DNA of 64,000 bases from Rhizobium sp. TH135 (lineage in GTDB: Bacteria; Pseudomonadota; Alphaproteobacteria; Rhizobiales; Rhizobiaceae). This document shows, piece by piece, positions 30,480 to 39,675 of this stretch. Location: the NCBI RefSeq assembly GCF_002855515.1, contig NZ_PKRP01000003.1:248001-312000 (forward strand). The letters are read 5' to 3'. Each line of letters opens with the position of its first letter. Positions within the stretch are counted from its first letter, which is position 1. The position numbers were made by a program, and so were the translations under genes. The notes beneath the pieces are model-generated. The model was not told the DNA's origin. It searched no databases and saw only the letters and a list, made by a program, of their open reading frames with translations.

Positions 30480-31619
30480 TCAGCGTTTGTAGGTGGGGGT
30501 AACGAAAGGAAGCGCGGTGACGGTGAGCGGCATCAGCTTGCCACGCACCTCCGCGAAAACCTGGGTGCCGGGCACGGCGATCTCGGTCGGTACGTAACCC
30601 ATGGCGATCGGGCCTTCGGCGCTCGGGCCGAATCCGCCGGATGAGACGTGACCGATCTCGGTCTGACCTTCGGCATCGGAGAACAGCTTTGCCGGTGGGC
30701 GCACCGGCGCCTTGCCCTCGGGCTTCAGACCAACGCGGCGGCGGGAAACGCCATTCTCAAGTTCGCCGAGGATGCGCTCTGCACCCGGAAAGCCGCCCGC
30801 ACGGTCGCCACCGTTCCGGCGCACCTTCTGGATTGCCCATTCGATCGACGCTTCCACAGGCGAAGTGGTCGTATCGATGTCGTTGCCGTAGAGGCAGAGC
30901 CCGGCTTCGAGGCGGAGCGAATCGCGTGCGCCCAGCCCAATTGCCTGACAGTCCGGCTGGTCGAGCAGCGCCTTGGCGAGATCGGTGGCGCGGTCTGCGG
31001 GCACCGAGATCTCGAAGCCGTCCTCGCCAGAGTAGCCGGTGCGGGAGGCGAGGGCAGGGATGTCGCCGAGGGAAAGCTCGCGCACGTCCATGAACTTCAT
31101 GGCTGCAACATCGGAATTGAGCGCCGCAAGTACGGATTCGGCCTTCGGACCCTGGAGGGCGAGCAGCGCCCGGTCGTCATGCACGAGAACCTGAACGCCA
31201 TCAGGAAGCTTCGCCCTGAGATGGACGATGTCGGCATCCTTACAGCCGGCATTGACCACGACCAGCAGGCGCTCGCCGAGGCGGGAAATCATCAAATCGT
31301 CGAGGATGCCGCCATTGTCGTCGGTGAAGAAGCCATAACGTTGACGGCCGTCCTTGAGGCCGAGGATGTCGACGGGAACGAGCGTTTCTAGCGCCTTGGC
31401 GGCATCATCATAGGTGCCGGAGGGTGCGACCAGTTCGACCTGGCCCATATGGGAAACGTCGAAGAGACCTGCGGCGGAACGGGTGTGCAGGTGTTCCTTC
31501 AGCACGCCGGCGGGATACTGCACCGGCATGTCGTAGCCGGCGAAGGGCACCATCTTGGCGCCAAGCGATACGTGAAAGTCATAAAGGGGGGTGCGTTTGA
31601 GTTGGGTCTTATCGTCCAA
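30480..31619 (-). CDS. gcvT: Glycine cleavage system aminomethyltransferase, T-protein
   Basis: The 379-aa T-protein transfers the methylene unit to tetrahydrofolate and releases ammonia. It keeps [51 protein letters not shown] and the C-terminal folate/aminomethyl region. The start is TTG at 31619 with GGAGG seven bases upstream; this weak start codon sits behind the glycine riboswitch. Confidence 0.96.
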   Translation of the reverse strand: MDDKTQLKRTPLYDFHVSLGAKMVPFAGYDMPVQYPAGVLKEHLHTRSAAGLFDVSHMGQVELVAPSGTYDDAAKALETLVPVDILGLKDGRQRYGFFTDDNGGILDDLMISRLGERLLVVVNAGCKDADIVHLRAKLPDGVQVLVHDDRALLALQGPKAESVLAALNSDVAAMKFMDVRELSLGDIPALASRTGYSGEDGFEISVPADRATDLAKALLDQPDCQAIGLGARDSLRLEAGLCLYGNDIDTTTSPVEASIEWAIQKVRRNGGDRAGGFPGAERILGELENGVSRRRVGLKPEGKAPVRPPAKLFSDAEGQTEIGHVSSGGFGPSAEGPIAMGYVPTEIAVPGTQVFAEVRGKLMPLTVTALPFVTPTYKR

Positions 31620-31688
31620 GACGTCGCCTCCGGGTTTGAGCGCTCGCGCGCTAGCTCAAGTCTGGGCACGGTTGTGCCGCTTCATGAG

Positions 31689-31846
31689 CCCCCTCTGTCC
31701 TTGTGCCTGAGATTGTTATCCCTTCGGCGCGGCCCGCTTTGGAAACGGGCCTCTCTCCAGAGTGCAGTCGACGCCTTGTGGTCCTTTTGCCTGAGAGTTT
31801 CCGGGGCGGTTGCTCCTTCGGCTCCGGATCAAACCGGTATCTCCCA
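31689..31846 (-). ncRNA. Tandem glycine riboswitch upstream of gcvT
   Basis: Read on the minus strand there are two aptamers. The first has GCCGAAGGAGCAA and CTCTCAGGCAAAAGGACC (about 31846-31780). The second has GCGCCGAAGGGATAACAA and TCTCAGGCACAAGGAC (about 31765-31689). These are the conserved glycine-aptamer segments. The element ends about 70 bases before the gcvT start and should raise gcvTHP expression when glycine is abundant. Confidence 0.93.
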
Positions 31847-32041
31847 ACAAGGTCATGAAGGCATTATCTGGCAGTGTGGCGGCTTGGCAAGAGGCTGCGT
31901 CGCTCGCAAGCAGATTTTTGTCGCTCGGGCATCATGATTGCGTCAGCCGGGCATCGGGGAGGGTGGGCCACAGGCGCGGCATCTCGCCACTTGGCAGGAC
32001 GGGCGCATCGCGATAATGCAATGGTCCGAACGGGGACGACG

Positions 32042-32413
32042 ATGAAACCGAAGGTCAAGACAGCGACGATCATCCTGCGCATCTTCTGCGCCATTGTCTT
32101 CCTGTCGGTTGGTTTCGGTCATCGGACACCTGCCGCCATCGCGGCGGATGTTCAGTCGCTCGCCTACAGCCTTCCCGACGGCAGCTTTGCCGACCTATGC
32201 ATCGCAGACCAGGGCCAGAAACACGCCAAGCCCGCCGGCGATTGCGAAGCCTGCCGCCTCGCGGGCGCCGTCATCCTGCCTGCACCCTCGGATCAGTCCT
32301 GGCTTGTCAGTGCGTTTTCAAGCCTTGGGCTGGTCAGGCCCGTCGTCTCGACGGATCGCTCTCGATATGTCCTCGACCGTCCCCGCCTGCGCGGGCCGCC
32401 GCTCTCCGTCTGA
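32042..32413 (+). CDS. DUF2946 family protein
   Basis: The 123-aa protein has an N-terminal hydrophobic segment (ATIILRIFCAIVFLSVGFGH) and the central DCEACRLAGAVILP motif of DUF2946, whose CxxC may bind metal. DUF2946 genes are often near copper-uptake genes. The next gene is a copper-binding fusion protein 73 bases downstream. The start at 32042 is preferred; 32021 is possible. Confidence 0.75.
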   Translation: MKPKVKTATIILRIFCAIVFLSVGFGHRTPAAIAADVQSLAYSLPDGSFADLCIADQGQKHAKPAGDCEACRLAGAVILPAPSDQSWLVSAFSSLGLVRPVVSTDRSRYVLDRPRLRGPPLSV

Positions 32414-32485
32414 TCGTTTTTCACCAACAGACAATGACGGACGACCGCCGACGGCCAAGACGGACCGCGGCACGGAGAGACACCC

Positions 32486-33550
32486 ATGAAGACCCAAATG
32501 ATTCTCGCAACCACGATCGCAACGCTCGCCATGACCACATCGGTGTTCGCGCATGCGACCTTCGCCAACCAGCCTGCCAAAGTCGGCTCTTATGTCGCCG
32601 CCACCCTTCAGGTGCCGCATGGCTGTGACGGCAAGGCAACGAACGAAGTCCAGATCAAGCTGCCGGAAGGCTTCATCTCCGCCAAGCCGATGCCGAAGGC
32701 CGGCTGGGAAGTGGAAGTCATCACCGGCGACTACCAGAACAGCTACGACAACCACGGCAAGGCCGTGAAATCCGGCCCGGTCGAAATCCGCTTCAAGAAC
32801 GGTGACCTGCCGGACAATTTCTACGACACCTTCACCGTCTACGGAAAGATCGCTGCCGGCGATCCGGCGACGGGCCTCGCCTTCCCGACGGTTCAGCTCT
32901 GCGGCACGGATGGCAAGGTTGCCTGGGACCAGATCGCGGCACCGGGCCAGGATCCCCATGACCTCGATGGTCCGGCGCCTGTTCTGCAGCTCGTGGCAGC
33001 GGAAGGCGACGCGCATGGCGGACACGGGGCACACGGCGCCCATGGTGGTCACGCCGCCCCTGCCGAGCAGGCCACAGCGGACGGTCATGGCGCACATGGT
33101 GCGCATGGCGATCACGCCGGTCATGGTGATCACATGGCGGCTGCAGATCCAGGCGGCTTCGAGACGGTCACCGCGGGAGAGCTTGAGCTGACGGCCGGTT
33201 TCACCAAGGCCATGCTGCCCGGCCAGCCTGTCGGTGGCGGTTTCATCACCATCACCAACAAGGGCGGCGAAGACGACACGCTGGTGTCTGCGACCTCGGC
33301 CCAGGCCGGCGAAGTGCAGTTGCACGAAATGGCGATGGAAGGTGACGTCATGAAGATGCGTCAGCTGACCGACGGCATTGCGATCCCGGCCGGCGAGACC
33401 GTCGAGCTGAAGCCGGGCGGTATGCACCTGATGTTCTTCAAGGTGGCCGAGGCCTTCAAGGAAGGTGCGACCGTCAACGTCACGCTCACCTTCGAAAAGG
33501 CCGGTGCCGTGGACGTCGTCCTGCCGGTCGGCCCGGCCAGAAGCAACTGA
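32486..33550 (+). CDS. DUF1775 (YcnI)-PCu(A)C fusion copper-binding protein
   Basis: This 354-aa periplasmic protein has a signal peptide ending near SVFA, so mature H begins the YcnI (DUF1775) domain (HATFANQPAKVGSYVAATLQ, GWEVEVITGDY). A His-rich linker (about residues 177-215) follows, and then a PCu(A)C domain with the Cu(I) ligands in LHEMAMEGDVMKM and KPGGMHLMF. PCu(A)C proteins deliver copper to cytochrome oxidase. The fusion suggests copper uptake or handover in one chain. Confidence 0.88.
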   Translation: MKTQMILATTIATLAMTTSVFAHATFANQPAKVGSYVAATLQVPHGCDGKATNEVQIKLPEGFISAKPMPKAGWEVEVITGDYQNSYDNHGKAVKSGPVEIRFKNGDLPDNFYDTFTVYGKIAAGDPATGLAFPTVQLCGTDGKVAWDQIAAPGQDPHDLDGPAPVLQLVAAEGDAHGGHGAHGAHGGHAAPAEQATADGHGAHGAHGDHAGHGDHMAAADPGGFETVTAGELELTAGFTKAMLPGQPVGGGFITITNKGGEDDTLVSATSAQAGEVQLHEMAMEGDVMKMRQLTDGIAIPAGETVELKPGGMHLMFFKVAEAFKEGATVNVTLTFEKAGAVDVVLPVGPARSN

Positions 33551-33573
33551 TCCACTCAAGTCTGGCATAAAAG

Positions 33574-33604
33574 AAGCCGCGACCGTCAAACGGTCGCGGC
33601 TTTT
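33574..33604 (+). terminator. Terminator after the DUF1775-PCuAC gene
   Basis: GCCGCGACCG pairs with CGGTCGCGGC around a five-base loop and is followed by TTTT. Confidence 0.9.
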
Positions 33605-33626
33605 GCATGGGCTTGGGAGGGAGAGG

Positions 33627-33902
33627 TTAGGCTACAGAGTTCTTGTAGGCTTCGATCGTTTCGGCAAGCGTCGCCTGTTCATAGCGAGCCTGCGTGGACG
33701 TCAGGAAATAGAGGGCGAGTGCCGGCGGCTGCACGACATTCACCAAAGCCCGCAGTCTCAGATCTTCGCTCTGTGCTGCCTGCTGTGCCAGCACACGGGT
33801 ATGCTCTTCCACATACGTGGCACGGGAGACGCGCTGTGGCGGTTTCACCGGTTCCATCGCATAGGCAGCGGTTTGTGCTGAGACTGTGACAACCTGTGTC
33901 AT
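33627..33902 (-). CDS. Small hypothetical protein
   Basis: This 91-aa soluble protein has a disordered start (MTQVVTVSAQTAAYAMEPVK) and helical rest (YVEEHTRVLAQQAAQSEDLR, ARYEQATLAETIEAYKNSV). I recognise no family. The Shine-Dalgarno site is weak (GGAAA). The coherent frame and its isolation between a terminator and an AT-rich spacer support a gene. Confidence 0.6.
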   Translation of the reverse strand: MTQVVTVSAQTAAYAMEPVKPPQRVSRATYVEEHTRVLAQQAAQSEDLRLRALVNVVQPPALALYFLTSTQARYEQATLAETIEAYKNSVA

Positions 33903-34105
33903 GGGCGTTTTCCAGATTACATAACGATATTAGCATAAACCACGGTTATCTATGCATCTTTAAGTCGAATGATGATATTTGAATAAAATTCTATTGGTTG
34001 CAAATCGCTATCATCACGCCCGAACTCTTGCCCTCATTGCGCCAGATCAAGGCGGATTTTCCTCATAACGGGATAGTGGCTCATCAAGACACGAGGAGCC
34101 GAGAC

Positions 34106-34642
34106 ATGATCATTCTTGTCGGTTATGCGACCATCGAGGGACAGACGCGCAAGATTGCGGAAGCCATTGCGGCTAACATCGAAGCGGCGGGCGATCGGGC
34201 TCTGCTGTTCGACATCACCTCGGGTGCGGAATACGCGCTTGGCCATCCCGAGGCGGCGATCCTCTGCGCGCCCGTCCATGCGGCCCGCTATCCCCACGCC
34301 TTTGCAAGCTTTGTGCGTCAGGAAGCGTCCTGGCTGAACGGCGTACCCTCCGCTTTCGTCTCGGTTTCGATGCTAATCCGCAGCGAGTTCGAAGAGGAGC
34401 AGGAAGAGGCGACGCACTTTCCGGACGGACTGCTCGCCGAGACCGGCTGGAAGCCCGCCCGTGTTCATCATGCGGCCGGCGCACTGCGCTATACCGAATA
34501 TGATTTCTTCAAGCGCTGGATCATCCGGCGCATGGCGGAACATGAGAATGCGCCGACCGATGTCAGCCGCGATCACGAATTCACCGACTGGGTGGCCCTG
34601 AAAGCCTTTGTCGACGACGTTCTGACGCTGGCAAAGGCTTGA
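34106..34642 (+). CDS. Flavodoxin-domain protein (HemG/protoporphyrinogen-oxidase-like)
   Basis: The 178-aa protein has a flavodoxin fold. ILVGYATIEGQTRKIAEAIA is the FMN phosphate loop and ILCAPVHAARYPHAFASFVR is the second strand/loop. The C-terminal AGALRYTEYDFFKRWIIRRM is like the HemG protoporphyrinogen-oxidase branch. GAGGAG precedes the ATG at 34106. It may oxidise protoporphyrinogen or only serve as an electron carrier. Confidence 0.75.
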   Translation: MIILVGYATIEGQTRKIAEAIAANIEAAGDRALLFDITSGAEYALGHPEAAILCAPVHAARYPHAFASFVRQEASWLNGVPSAFVSVSMLIRSEFEEEQEEATHFPDGLLAETGWKPARVHHAAGALRYTEYDFFKRWIIRRMAEHENAPTDVSRDHEFTDWVALKAFVDDVLTLAKA

Positions 34643-34702
34643 CGCGCTAGCCTCGAAGGGTTTGAACGGCTTGAGACAACAGCCGTTCGAGCGGAGGCAT
34701 CC

Positions 34703-35080
34703 ATGTTTCATATCCTGCTGGTCGCGATCGGTGGCGCGACAGGATCGGTGGCCCGCTATCTGACCGGGCTGGCGATGACGCGTCTCTTGGGCCCCGCTTT
34801 TCCCTGGGGCACGATCACGGTCAACATCGTCGGATCCTTCGCGATCGGCCTGCTGACGGAGCTTGTCGCCCGCAAACTGGCAGCACCCATGGAGATGCGG
34901 CTGCTGCTCGTGGTCGGCTTCCTCGGCGGCTTCACGACATTCTCATCCTTCTCCCTCGACACCATGGCGCTCGTCGAGCGGGGCGCTGTGCTGACCGCTT
35001 TCGCCTATGTCGCGGCAAGCGTCACCCTGTCACTTGCGGCCGCTTTTGGCGGCCTTGCCCTTGGGCGCAGCCTGTTCTGA
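34703..35080 (+). CDS. crcB: Fluoride exporter CrcB/FEX
   Basis: The 125-aa four-helix protein is a fluoride channel. Family motifs are GGATGSVARYLTG, GTITVNIVGSFAIGLL and GFLGGFTTFSSFSLDT. No fluoride riboswitch was seen in the short upstream spacer. Confidence 0.93.
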   Translation: MFHILLVAIGGATGSVARYLTGLAMTRLLGPAFPWGTITVNIVGSFAIGLLTELVARKLAAPMEMRLLLVVGFLGGFTTFSSFSLDTMALVERGAVLTAFAYVAASVTLSLAAAFGGLALGRSLF

Positions 35081-35176
35081 GCAGCCTGCCTGCATTTCCG
35101 CTTTCCCTTTCCGGCCGAAATCTACTAAAGGCACGGGACAAGTGGGTGGAGAACCCGAGCACGAGAGATTTCCCTG

Positions 35177-36166
35177 ATGGCAGGCATCGAACATATTACC
35201 GTGGAAGCCGATGAGGCGGGCATGCGGCTCGATCGTTGGTTCAAGATCCACTATCCGGGTCTCGGCTTCGGCGCGCTTCAGAAGCTGCTGCGCTCGGGCC
35301 AGGTCCGTGTCGACGGCGGTCGCGTCAAGACCGATGCCCGCGTCCAGCCCGGCCAGGTCGTCCGTGTGCCGCCCATGGATGTCGACGCCAAGAAGACCGG
35401 CCCGATCGCCAGCCACGACCTGAAGCATGGCGACGACCATGAACTCCTGTCGCGCATGCTGCTGCATGAAGACGAGAAGGTCTTCGTGCTCAACAAGCCC
35501 GCCGGCCTTGCTGTGCAGGGCGGCTCGGGCCTCAATCGCCACATCGACAAGATGCTGGAAGCCTGGACGAGCAGGAAGGGCGAAAAGCCGCGCCTCGTTC
35601 ACCGCCTCGACCGCGATACATCAGGCGTGCTCGTTGTCGCCCGCACCCGTGGCGCTGCTCAGAAGCTGACGGCCGCCTTCCGCGAGCGCGACACCAAGAA
35701 GATCTACTGGTCGCTGGTGAAGGGCGTTCCGCGCAAGCACGAGGACAAGATCTCGACCTGGCTCACCAAGGACCAGACCGATGAGGGCGACCGGATGCGC
35801 GTCTGCAAGCACGGCGAGGACGGGGCAGACCACGCCATCACCTATTACCGTGTGATCGATACGGCGGCCCAGAACCTCGCCTGGCTGGAGATGGAGCCCT
35901 ATACCGGGCGGACCCACCAGTTGCGCGTTCATGCGCTCCATATCGGTCACCCGATCATCGGCGATCCCAAATACTTCATCGATGACCATAACTGGGATTT
36001 CCCCGGCGGCGTACAAAAGCGCCTGCATCTGCATGCACGCTATATCGACCTGCCGCATCCGAATGGTGGTCGCCTGAAGGTCACGGCACCGCTGCCGCCG
36101 CACATGGTCCAGACCTGGAACCTGCTCGGCCTCGACCAGCGCGATGGTGACAGGGACGGCGAATGA
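35177..36166 (+). CDS. RluA/RluC-type large-subunit rRNA pseudouridine synthase
   Basis: This 329-aa protein has an N-terminal S4 domain (RLDRWFKIHYPGLGFGALQK) and the RluA catalytic core. The catalytic Asp lies in LVHRLDRDTSGVLVVAR near residue 150, and GRTHQLRVHALHIGHPIIGD is the downstream signature. It probably modifies 23S rRNA, as RluC does. It overlaps the HAD gene by four bases. Confidence 0.92.
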   Translation: MAGIEHITVEADEAGMRLDRWFKIHYPGLGFGALQKLLRSGQVRVDGGRVKTDARVQPGQVVRVPPMDVDAKKTGPIASHDLKHGDDHELLSRMLLHEDEKVFVLNKPAGLAVQGGSGLNRHIDKMLEAWTSRKGEKPRLVHRLDRDTSGVLVVARTRGAAQKLTAAFRERDTKKIYWSLVKGVPRKHEDKISTWLTKDQTDEGDRMRVCKHGEDGADHAITYYRVIDTAAQNLAWLEMEPYTGRTHQLRVHALHIGHPIIGDPKYFIDDHNWDFPGGVQKRLHLHARYIDLPHPNGGRLKVTAPLPPHMVQTWNLLGLDQRDGDRDGE

Positions 36167-36816
36167 AGCTTGTACTCTTCGATTGCGACGGCACGCTGGT
36201 CGACAGCGCCGGCCTGATCCATGAGGTCATGCGCCACACCTTCATCGCCTTCGGCAAGCCCGAGCCGGCACTGGAGACGACCAAATCGATCATCGGCCTG
36301 ACGCTCGATATTGCGATCGCCCGTATGGACGGCAAGCCGCATGCCGATGACGAGGCGGTCGCCATGGCAGCCCACTACAAGAAGATCTTTGCCGATGTCC
36401 GCCGGGACTCCGGCTTTGGCGAGACCATGTTCGACGGCATCCGTGAGGTGCTGGATGCCCTGATCGCGCGCGACGACATCTGGCTCGGCGCCGTGACCGG
36501 CAAGTCGCGCCGCGGTCTGGAAATGATCCTTGAAGGCCATGGGCTGAAGCCCCATTTCCTGTTCTGCCGCACGGCCGACGAATGCCCGTCTAAGCCGCAC
36601 CCGGCCATGGTAACGGAATGCTGTGACGAGGCAGGCATGGCACCCCGTGAAACGATCGTCATCGGTGACGCGATCTACGACATGCAGATGGCGAAGGCCG
36701 CAGGCGCGACCGCGATCGGCGTTGCCTGGGGTTACGCCAATCCGGACGAGCTCTGGAAGGCCGGAGCCGATGCCGTGGTCGAACGCCCCGCCGACCTTCT
36801 GGCCTATATCCACTAG
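36163..36816 (+). CDS. HAD-family hydrolase (phosphoglycolate phosphatase-like)
   Basis: The 217-aa HAD hydrolase has the nucleophile motif FDCDGTLVDSAG, the TGKSRRGLE segment, the lysine in KPHPAMVTECC, and VIGDAIYDMQMAKAAGA. Substrate is not evident; sequence layout is like Gph/YigB-type phosphatases. The start overlaps the pseudouridine synthase stop (ATGA). Confidence 0.9.
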   Translation: MKLVLFDCDGTLVDSAGLIHEVMRHTFIAFGKPEPALETTKSIIGLTLDIAIARMDGKPHADDEAVAMAAHYKKIFADVRRDSGFGETMFDGIREVLDALIARDDIWLGAVTGKSRRGLEMILEGHGLKPHFLFCRTADECPSKPHPAMVTECCDEAGMAPRETIVIGDAIYDMQMAKAAGATAIGVAWGYANPDELWKAGADAVVERPADLLAYIH

Positions 36817-36825
36817 GAGCCCTTG

Positions 36826-37632
36826 ATGCGCGACGAACTCAGCCAGGACATTTTCGGGACCTTCATTCCGGAGTCGAGCCACGAGGACCCGGTGCGCCGG
36901 GCGCAGATCCAGATGAAGCGGCCGCTGCCGAAGCGCTTCTACGAGAGCGTCGGCATGGAGGAGCGTGAGGACGGCTTCTCGATCACCCTCGACGGCAAGT
37001 CGGTGAAGACGCCGGCCAAGAACCTGCTGACGCTGCCGACCCGCGAGGCGGCTGAACTTGTGGTGGCAGAATGGGCCGGGCAGGGCGAGTTTATCGACCC
37101 GGCGACCATGCCGGTCACCAAGCTTGCCAACACCGCTATCGACGCTGTCTCGAACAGCCTTTCCGAGGTCTTTGACGAGATTGTCCGGTTCGCCGGCACG
37201 GATCTCCTTTGCTACCGTGCCGACGGCCCAACGGAATTGATCGACCGCCAGGCAGCACGCTGGGATGCCGTGCTGTCCTGGGTCGCGACCGCCCATGGCG
37301 CCCGTTTCTTTCTCGTCGAGGGCGTGATGCATCAGGAGCAGCCGGCCGAGGCTGTGGCCGCTTACGCGCGTGCTCTCGAACGCTACCGCGATCCCTTCCA
37401 GATCTCCTGCCTTAACGTCGTGACGACGCTGACGGGCTCGGCTGTTCTGACCCTTGCTTTCGCCGAGGGTGCTTTCGACCTCGACGAAGTCTGGTCGCTT
37501 GCACATCTCGACGAGGACTGGACAATCGAGCATTGGGGCTCGGATGCCGAGGCCGAAGCGCGTCGTGAGGCGCGGTATGGCGAATTCGCGTCGGCAGCCT
37601 CACTCTTCGCGGCCCTTCAGCCCGCAAGTTAA
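36826..37632 (+). CDS. ATP12 family chaperone
   Basis: This 268-aa protein belongs to the ATP12/COG5387 family, which in mitochondria assists F1-ATPase alpha-subunit assembly. Seen are KRFYESVGMEEREDGFSITL, the conserved WAGQGEFIDPATMPVTKLAN, and DLLCYRADGPTELIDRQAAR. GGAG precedes the ATG at 36826. It follows the HAD gene by nine bases. Confidence 0.92.
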   Translation: MRDELSQDIFGTFIPESSHEDPVRRAQIQMKRPLPKRFYESVGMEEREDGFSITLDGKSVKTPAKNLLTLPTREAAELVVAEWAGQGEFIDPATMPVTKLANTAIDAVSNSLSEVFDEIVRFAGTDLLCYRADGPTELIDRQAARWDAVLSWVATAHGARFFLVEGVMHQEQPAEAVAAYARALERYRDPFQISCLNVVTTLTGSAVLTLAFAEGAFDLDEVWSLAHLDEDWTIEHWGSDAEAEARREARYGEFASAASLFAALQPAS

Positions 37633-37695
37633 CCGTCCACTAACCATAAATGGCGAATTCTCGGGCAGGTCCAGAATCACCTGTCCGGGGTCGTC

Positions 37696-38514
37696 ATGTT
37701 TGCTCGCAGTCTCCGCATCGCCGCAGCCGTCGGGCTCCTCATGGTGTTGGGATCCTGTACGCTGCTGCATGGCCGAAGCATCGACCGGCCGCTGGTCTAC
37801 TACGTCCGCAATGTCACTGTTATGGCTGACGCCCGCATCCCGATCGACCTGATCGAAAGCGTAGATCGCCGCGTCTCTTCAGCAATTTCTGCGACCCGGG
37901 CGCCCGCAGGCGCCGAGCGTGTCGTGCTGCTGGTCAAGATCGACCGTCTCGGCTTTGGCGAGGGCGCCCGCCGCAGGCTCGCCCAGGCGAAGTTCACGGT
38001 GACGGCGACCTCCGTCGAGACGGGTGAACCTGTGGCGCAAGGCTTCTTCACCGTAAACAGCCCGACCGACGATCCCCGTTGGACGCGCCAGGCGCTTGCC
38101 GAGGAGATCGCAGCGCGCATCCGTTTCGCCTTCTCGCTGACGACGCCGCGCATCCGAAAGTCGCAGCCGCCAAGGACCATATCCACCCGCCTTGTTTCGG
38201 ACCCCGCGCCGGTCATCGTGCCGAACGCGCCAGCATCAGTGCCGCGCACAGCGGCGGTCATGCCCAAGGTGGAGGCGCAAAAGCCTGTTGCGGTGGCACC
38301 TCCGGCCGCCCCCGCACAGCCTGCACCCCAGGAGATGGCGGGCCCTCCGGTTGTCGAAGCCCCCGCCGTGCGTGCCGCGGCTCCCGCACAGCCGGCGCGT
38401 CGTGCGGCTGACATCGGGTCCGGCACACCTGTGGAGCAGGGAGCAAGCGGCACGATCCGTCTGCGCGCCGACTGTGATCCGTCCGTCACGCCGGATTGCA
38501 CCGCGACCCCATGA
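37696..38514 (+). CDS. Putative lipoprotein with Pro/Ala-rich C-terminus
   Basis: The 272-aa protein has a type II signal peptide with lipobox LGSC (Cys 21). A globular part (about 30-155) includes LVYYVRNVTVMADARIPIDL and TATSVETGEPVAQGFFTV. The rest is a disordered Pro/Ala/Val-rich tail ending in a CDPSVTPDC patch. I know no function. Confidence 0.75.
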   Translation: MFARSLRIAAAVGLLMVLGSCTLLHGRSIDRPLVYYVRNVTVMADARIPIDLIESVDRRVSSAISATRAPAGAERVVLLVKIDRLGFGEGARRRLAQAKFTVTATSVETGEPVAQGFFTVNSPTDDPRWTRQALAEEIAARIRFAFSLTTPRIRKSQPPRTISTRLVSDPAPVIVPNAPASVPRTAAVMPKVEAQKPVAVAPPAAPAQPAPQEMAGPPVVEAPAVRAAAPAQPARRAADIGSGTPVEQGASGTIRLRADCDPSVTPDCTATP

Positions 38515-38600
38515 TCGGCCCTTGGGTCGCGATGACGCAGCTGCAAGGCGCAGCCGTGATTGACTTGAACCTGACCTCGGCCTAATCCTCATGATGGATG

Positions 38601-38940
38601 GTTTCCGGACGACAGAGATGTTGTCCGGAGAGCAAAAGGGAATGCGAAGGCGTGGACCCCAACCGGGCATGCTGAACGCAGCCGACCCCGCGACTGTATT
38701 GCAGCGAGGGTTCTCCATCCGCTCTGCCGTTTCAGGTGGCGACGGGTCGCAGGGTGCGACCGGCCAATCGAGAGCGGCAGAACGGAAAAGCCACTGGGGT
38801 GGCAACACGATCAGCCGGGGCAGGACGCCTCTTTCTCTACGAATCGTCCGCTCTTTCGTGTTGCCGACAAACCCTGGGAAGGCGAGGAGAACCCGACGGT
38901 CCTTTCAAGGACCACGACCTGCGAGCCAGGAGACCTGCCA
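38601..38940 (+). ncRNA. Adenosylcobalamin riboswitch
   Basis: Core segments are visible: AAAAGGGAATG (about 38634-38644), CCCCGCGACTGTA (38686-38698), AAGCCACTGG (38788-38797), GGGAAGGCG (about 38877-38885) and the B12 box GCCAGGAGACCTGCC (ending 38939). About 90 bases between the CGACTGTA and GCCACTGG segments form an extra peripheral arm. It should lower expression of cobUWN...O when B12 is high. Confidence 0.92.
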
Positions 38941-39141
38941 TCCACGGGCATGGTGCCCACACTGGGGAGGTTTCCCCGTTGCCAGCACGGAGGTTGTCGT
39001 GGCGACGTCTTGCATCCGCGGGTCCTTGAGGCCCCGCCGGTGCCGGTCCGTATGTGCGGATCGTGCATCGATCTATTCTTCGCGCGTGTCTGGAACATGC
39101 GCCGCAGGTCAGCTGCGTGCGGCGTGGGGCCTTGGCACGCC
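38941..39141 (+). promoter_or_regulatory. Riboswitch expression platform / cobU leader
   Basis: This 201-base leader has no convincing gene. It includes a GGGGAGGTTTCCCC hairpin near 38963-38976 and a CGCCGCA...TGCGGCG hairpin (about 39102-39126) close to the cobU start, which could mask the start region. The in-frame ATG at 38950 is treated as non-coding. Confidence 0.5.
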
Positions 39142-39672
39142 ATGACCGCATCCCAATCCCGATCCATCCTCGTTCTCGGCGGCGCCCGCTCGGGCAAGTC
39201 GCGTTTTGCCGAAACAACGGCGCGCAGCACCGGCCTGGATCGCGTTTATCTGGCCACGGGCCGCGCCTGGGACGACGAGATGGGCGCCCGCATCGAGACT
39301 CACAAGGCCGACCGTGCCAATGACGGCTGGACGACGCATGAGGAGCCGCTGGATCTCGTCGGGTCGCTGAAGGCGCTCGACAAGCCCGAGCGGGTGATCC
39401 TCGTGGATTGCCTCACACTCTGGGTCACCAATCTGATGTTGGAAGAAGGCCGTGACGTCGACGCAGACGGCGCGGCACTCGCCGCCAGCCTTAGGGGACT
39501 CGAGGCCACCGTCATCTTCGTCTCCAATGAAGTCGGCCTCGGCATCGTGCCCGAAAACAAGATGGCCCGCGCCTTCCGCGACCACGCCGGCCGTCTCCAC
39601 CAAGCCATCGCCGCAGAGGCGGATGAAGTCTATTTTATCGCGGCAGGTTTGCCGTTGAAAATGAAGGGTTGA
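39142..39672 (+). CDS. cobU: Adenosylcobinamide kinase / guanylyltransferase
   Basis: The 176-aa bifunctional enzyme (CobU/CobP) phosphorylates adenosylcobinamide and adds GMP. The Walker A is [13 protein letters not shown] near the N-terminus; the catalytic histidine region reads IETHKADRA and [13 protein letters not shown] follows. The start at 39142 follows the riboswitch leader; upstream in-frame codons are leader RNA. Confidence 0.93.
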   Translation: MTASQSRSILVLGGARSGKSRFAETTARSTGLDRVYLATGRAWDDEMGARIETHKADRANDGWTTHEEPLDLVGSLKALDKPERVILVDCLTLWVTNLMLEEGRDVDADGAALAASLRGLEATVIFVSNEVGLGIVPENKMARAFRDHAGRLHQAIAAEADEVYFIAAGLPLKMKG

Positions 39673-39675
39673 ACC

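Noticed and set aside
33000..33135. Repeats of GGCGCATGGC type
   Set aside because: They encode the His-rich linker of the DUF1775-PCuAC fusion in frame.
38950..39141. In-frame 64-codon extension upstream of cobU
   Set aside because: It follows directly after the B12 box, has no ribosome-binding site and no homology to CobU, so it is riboswitch leader.
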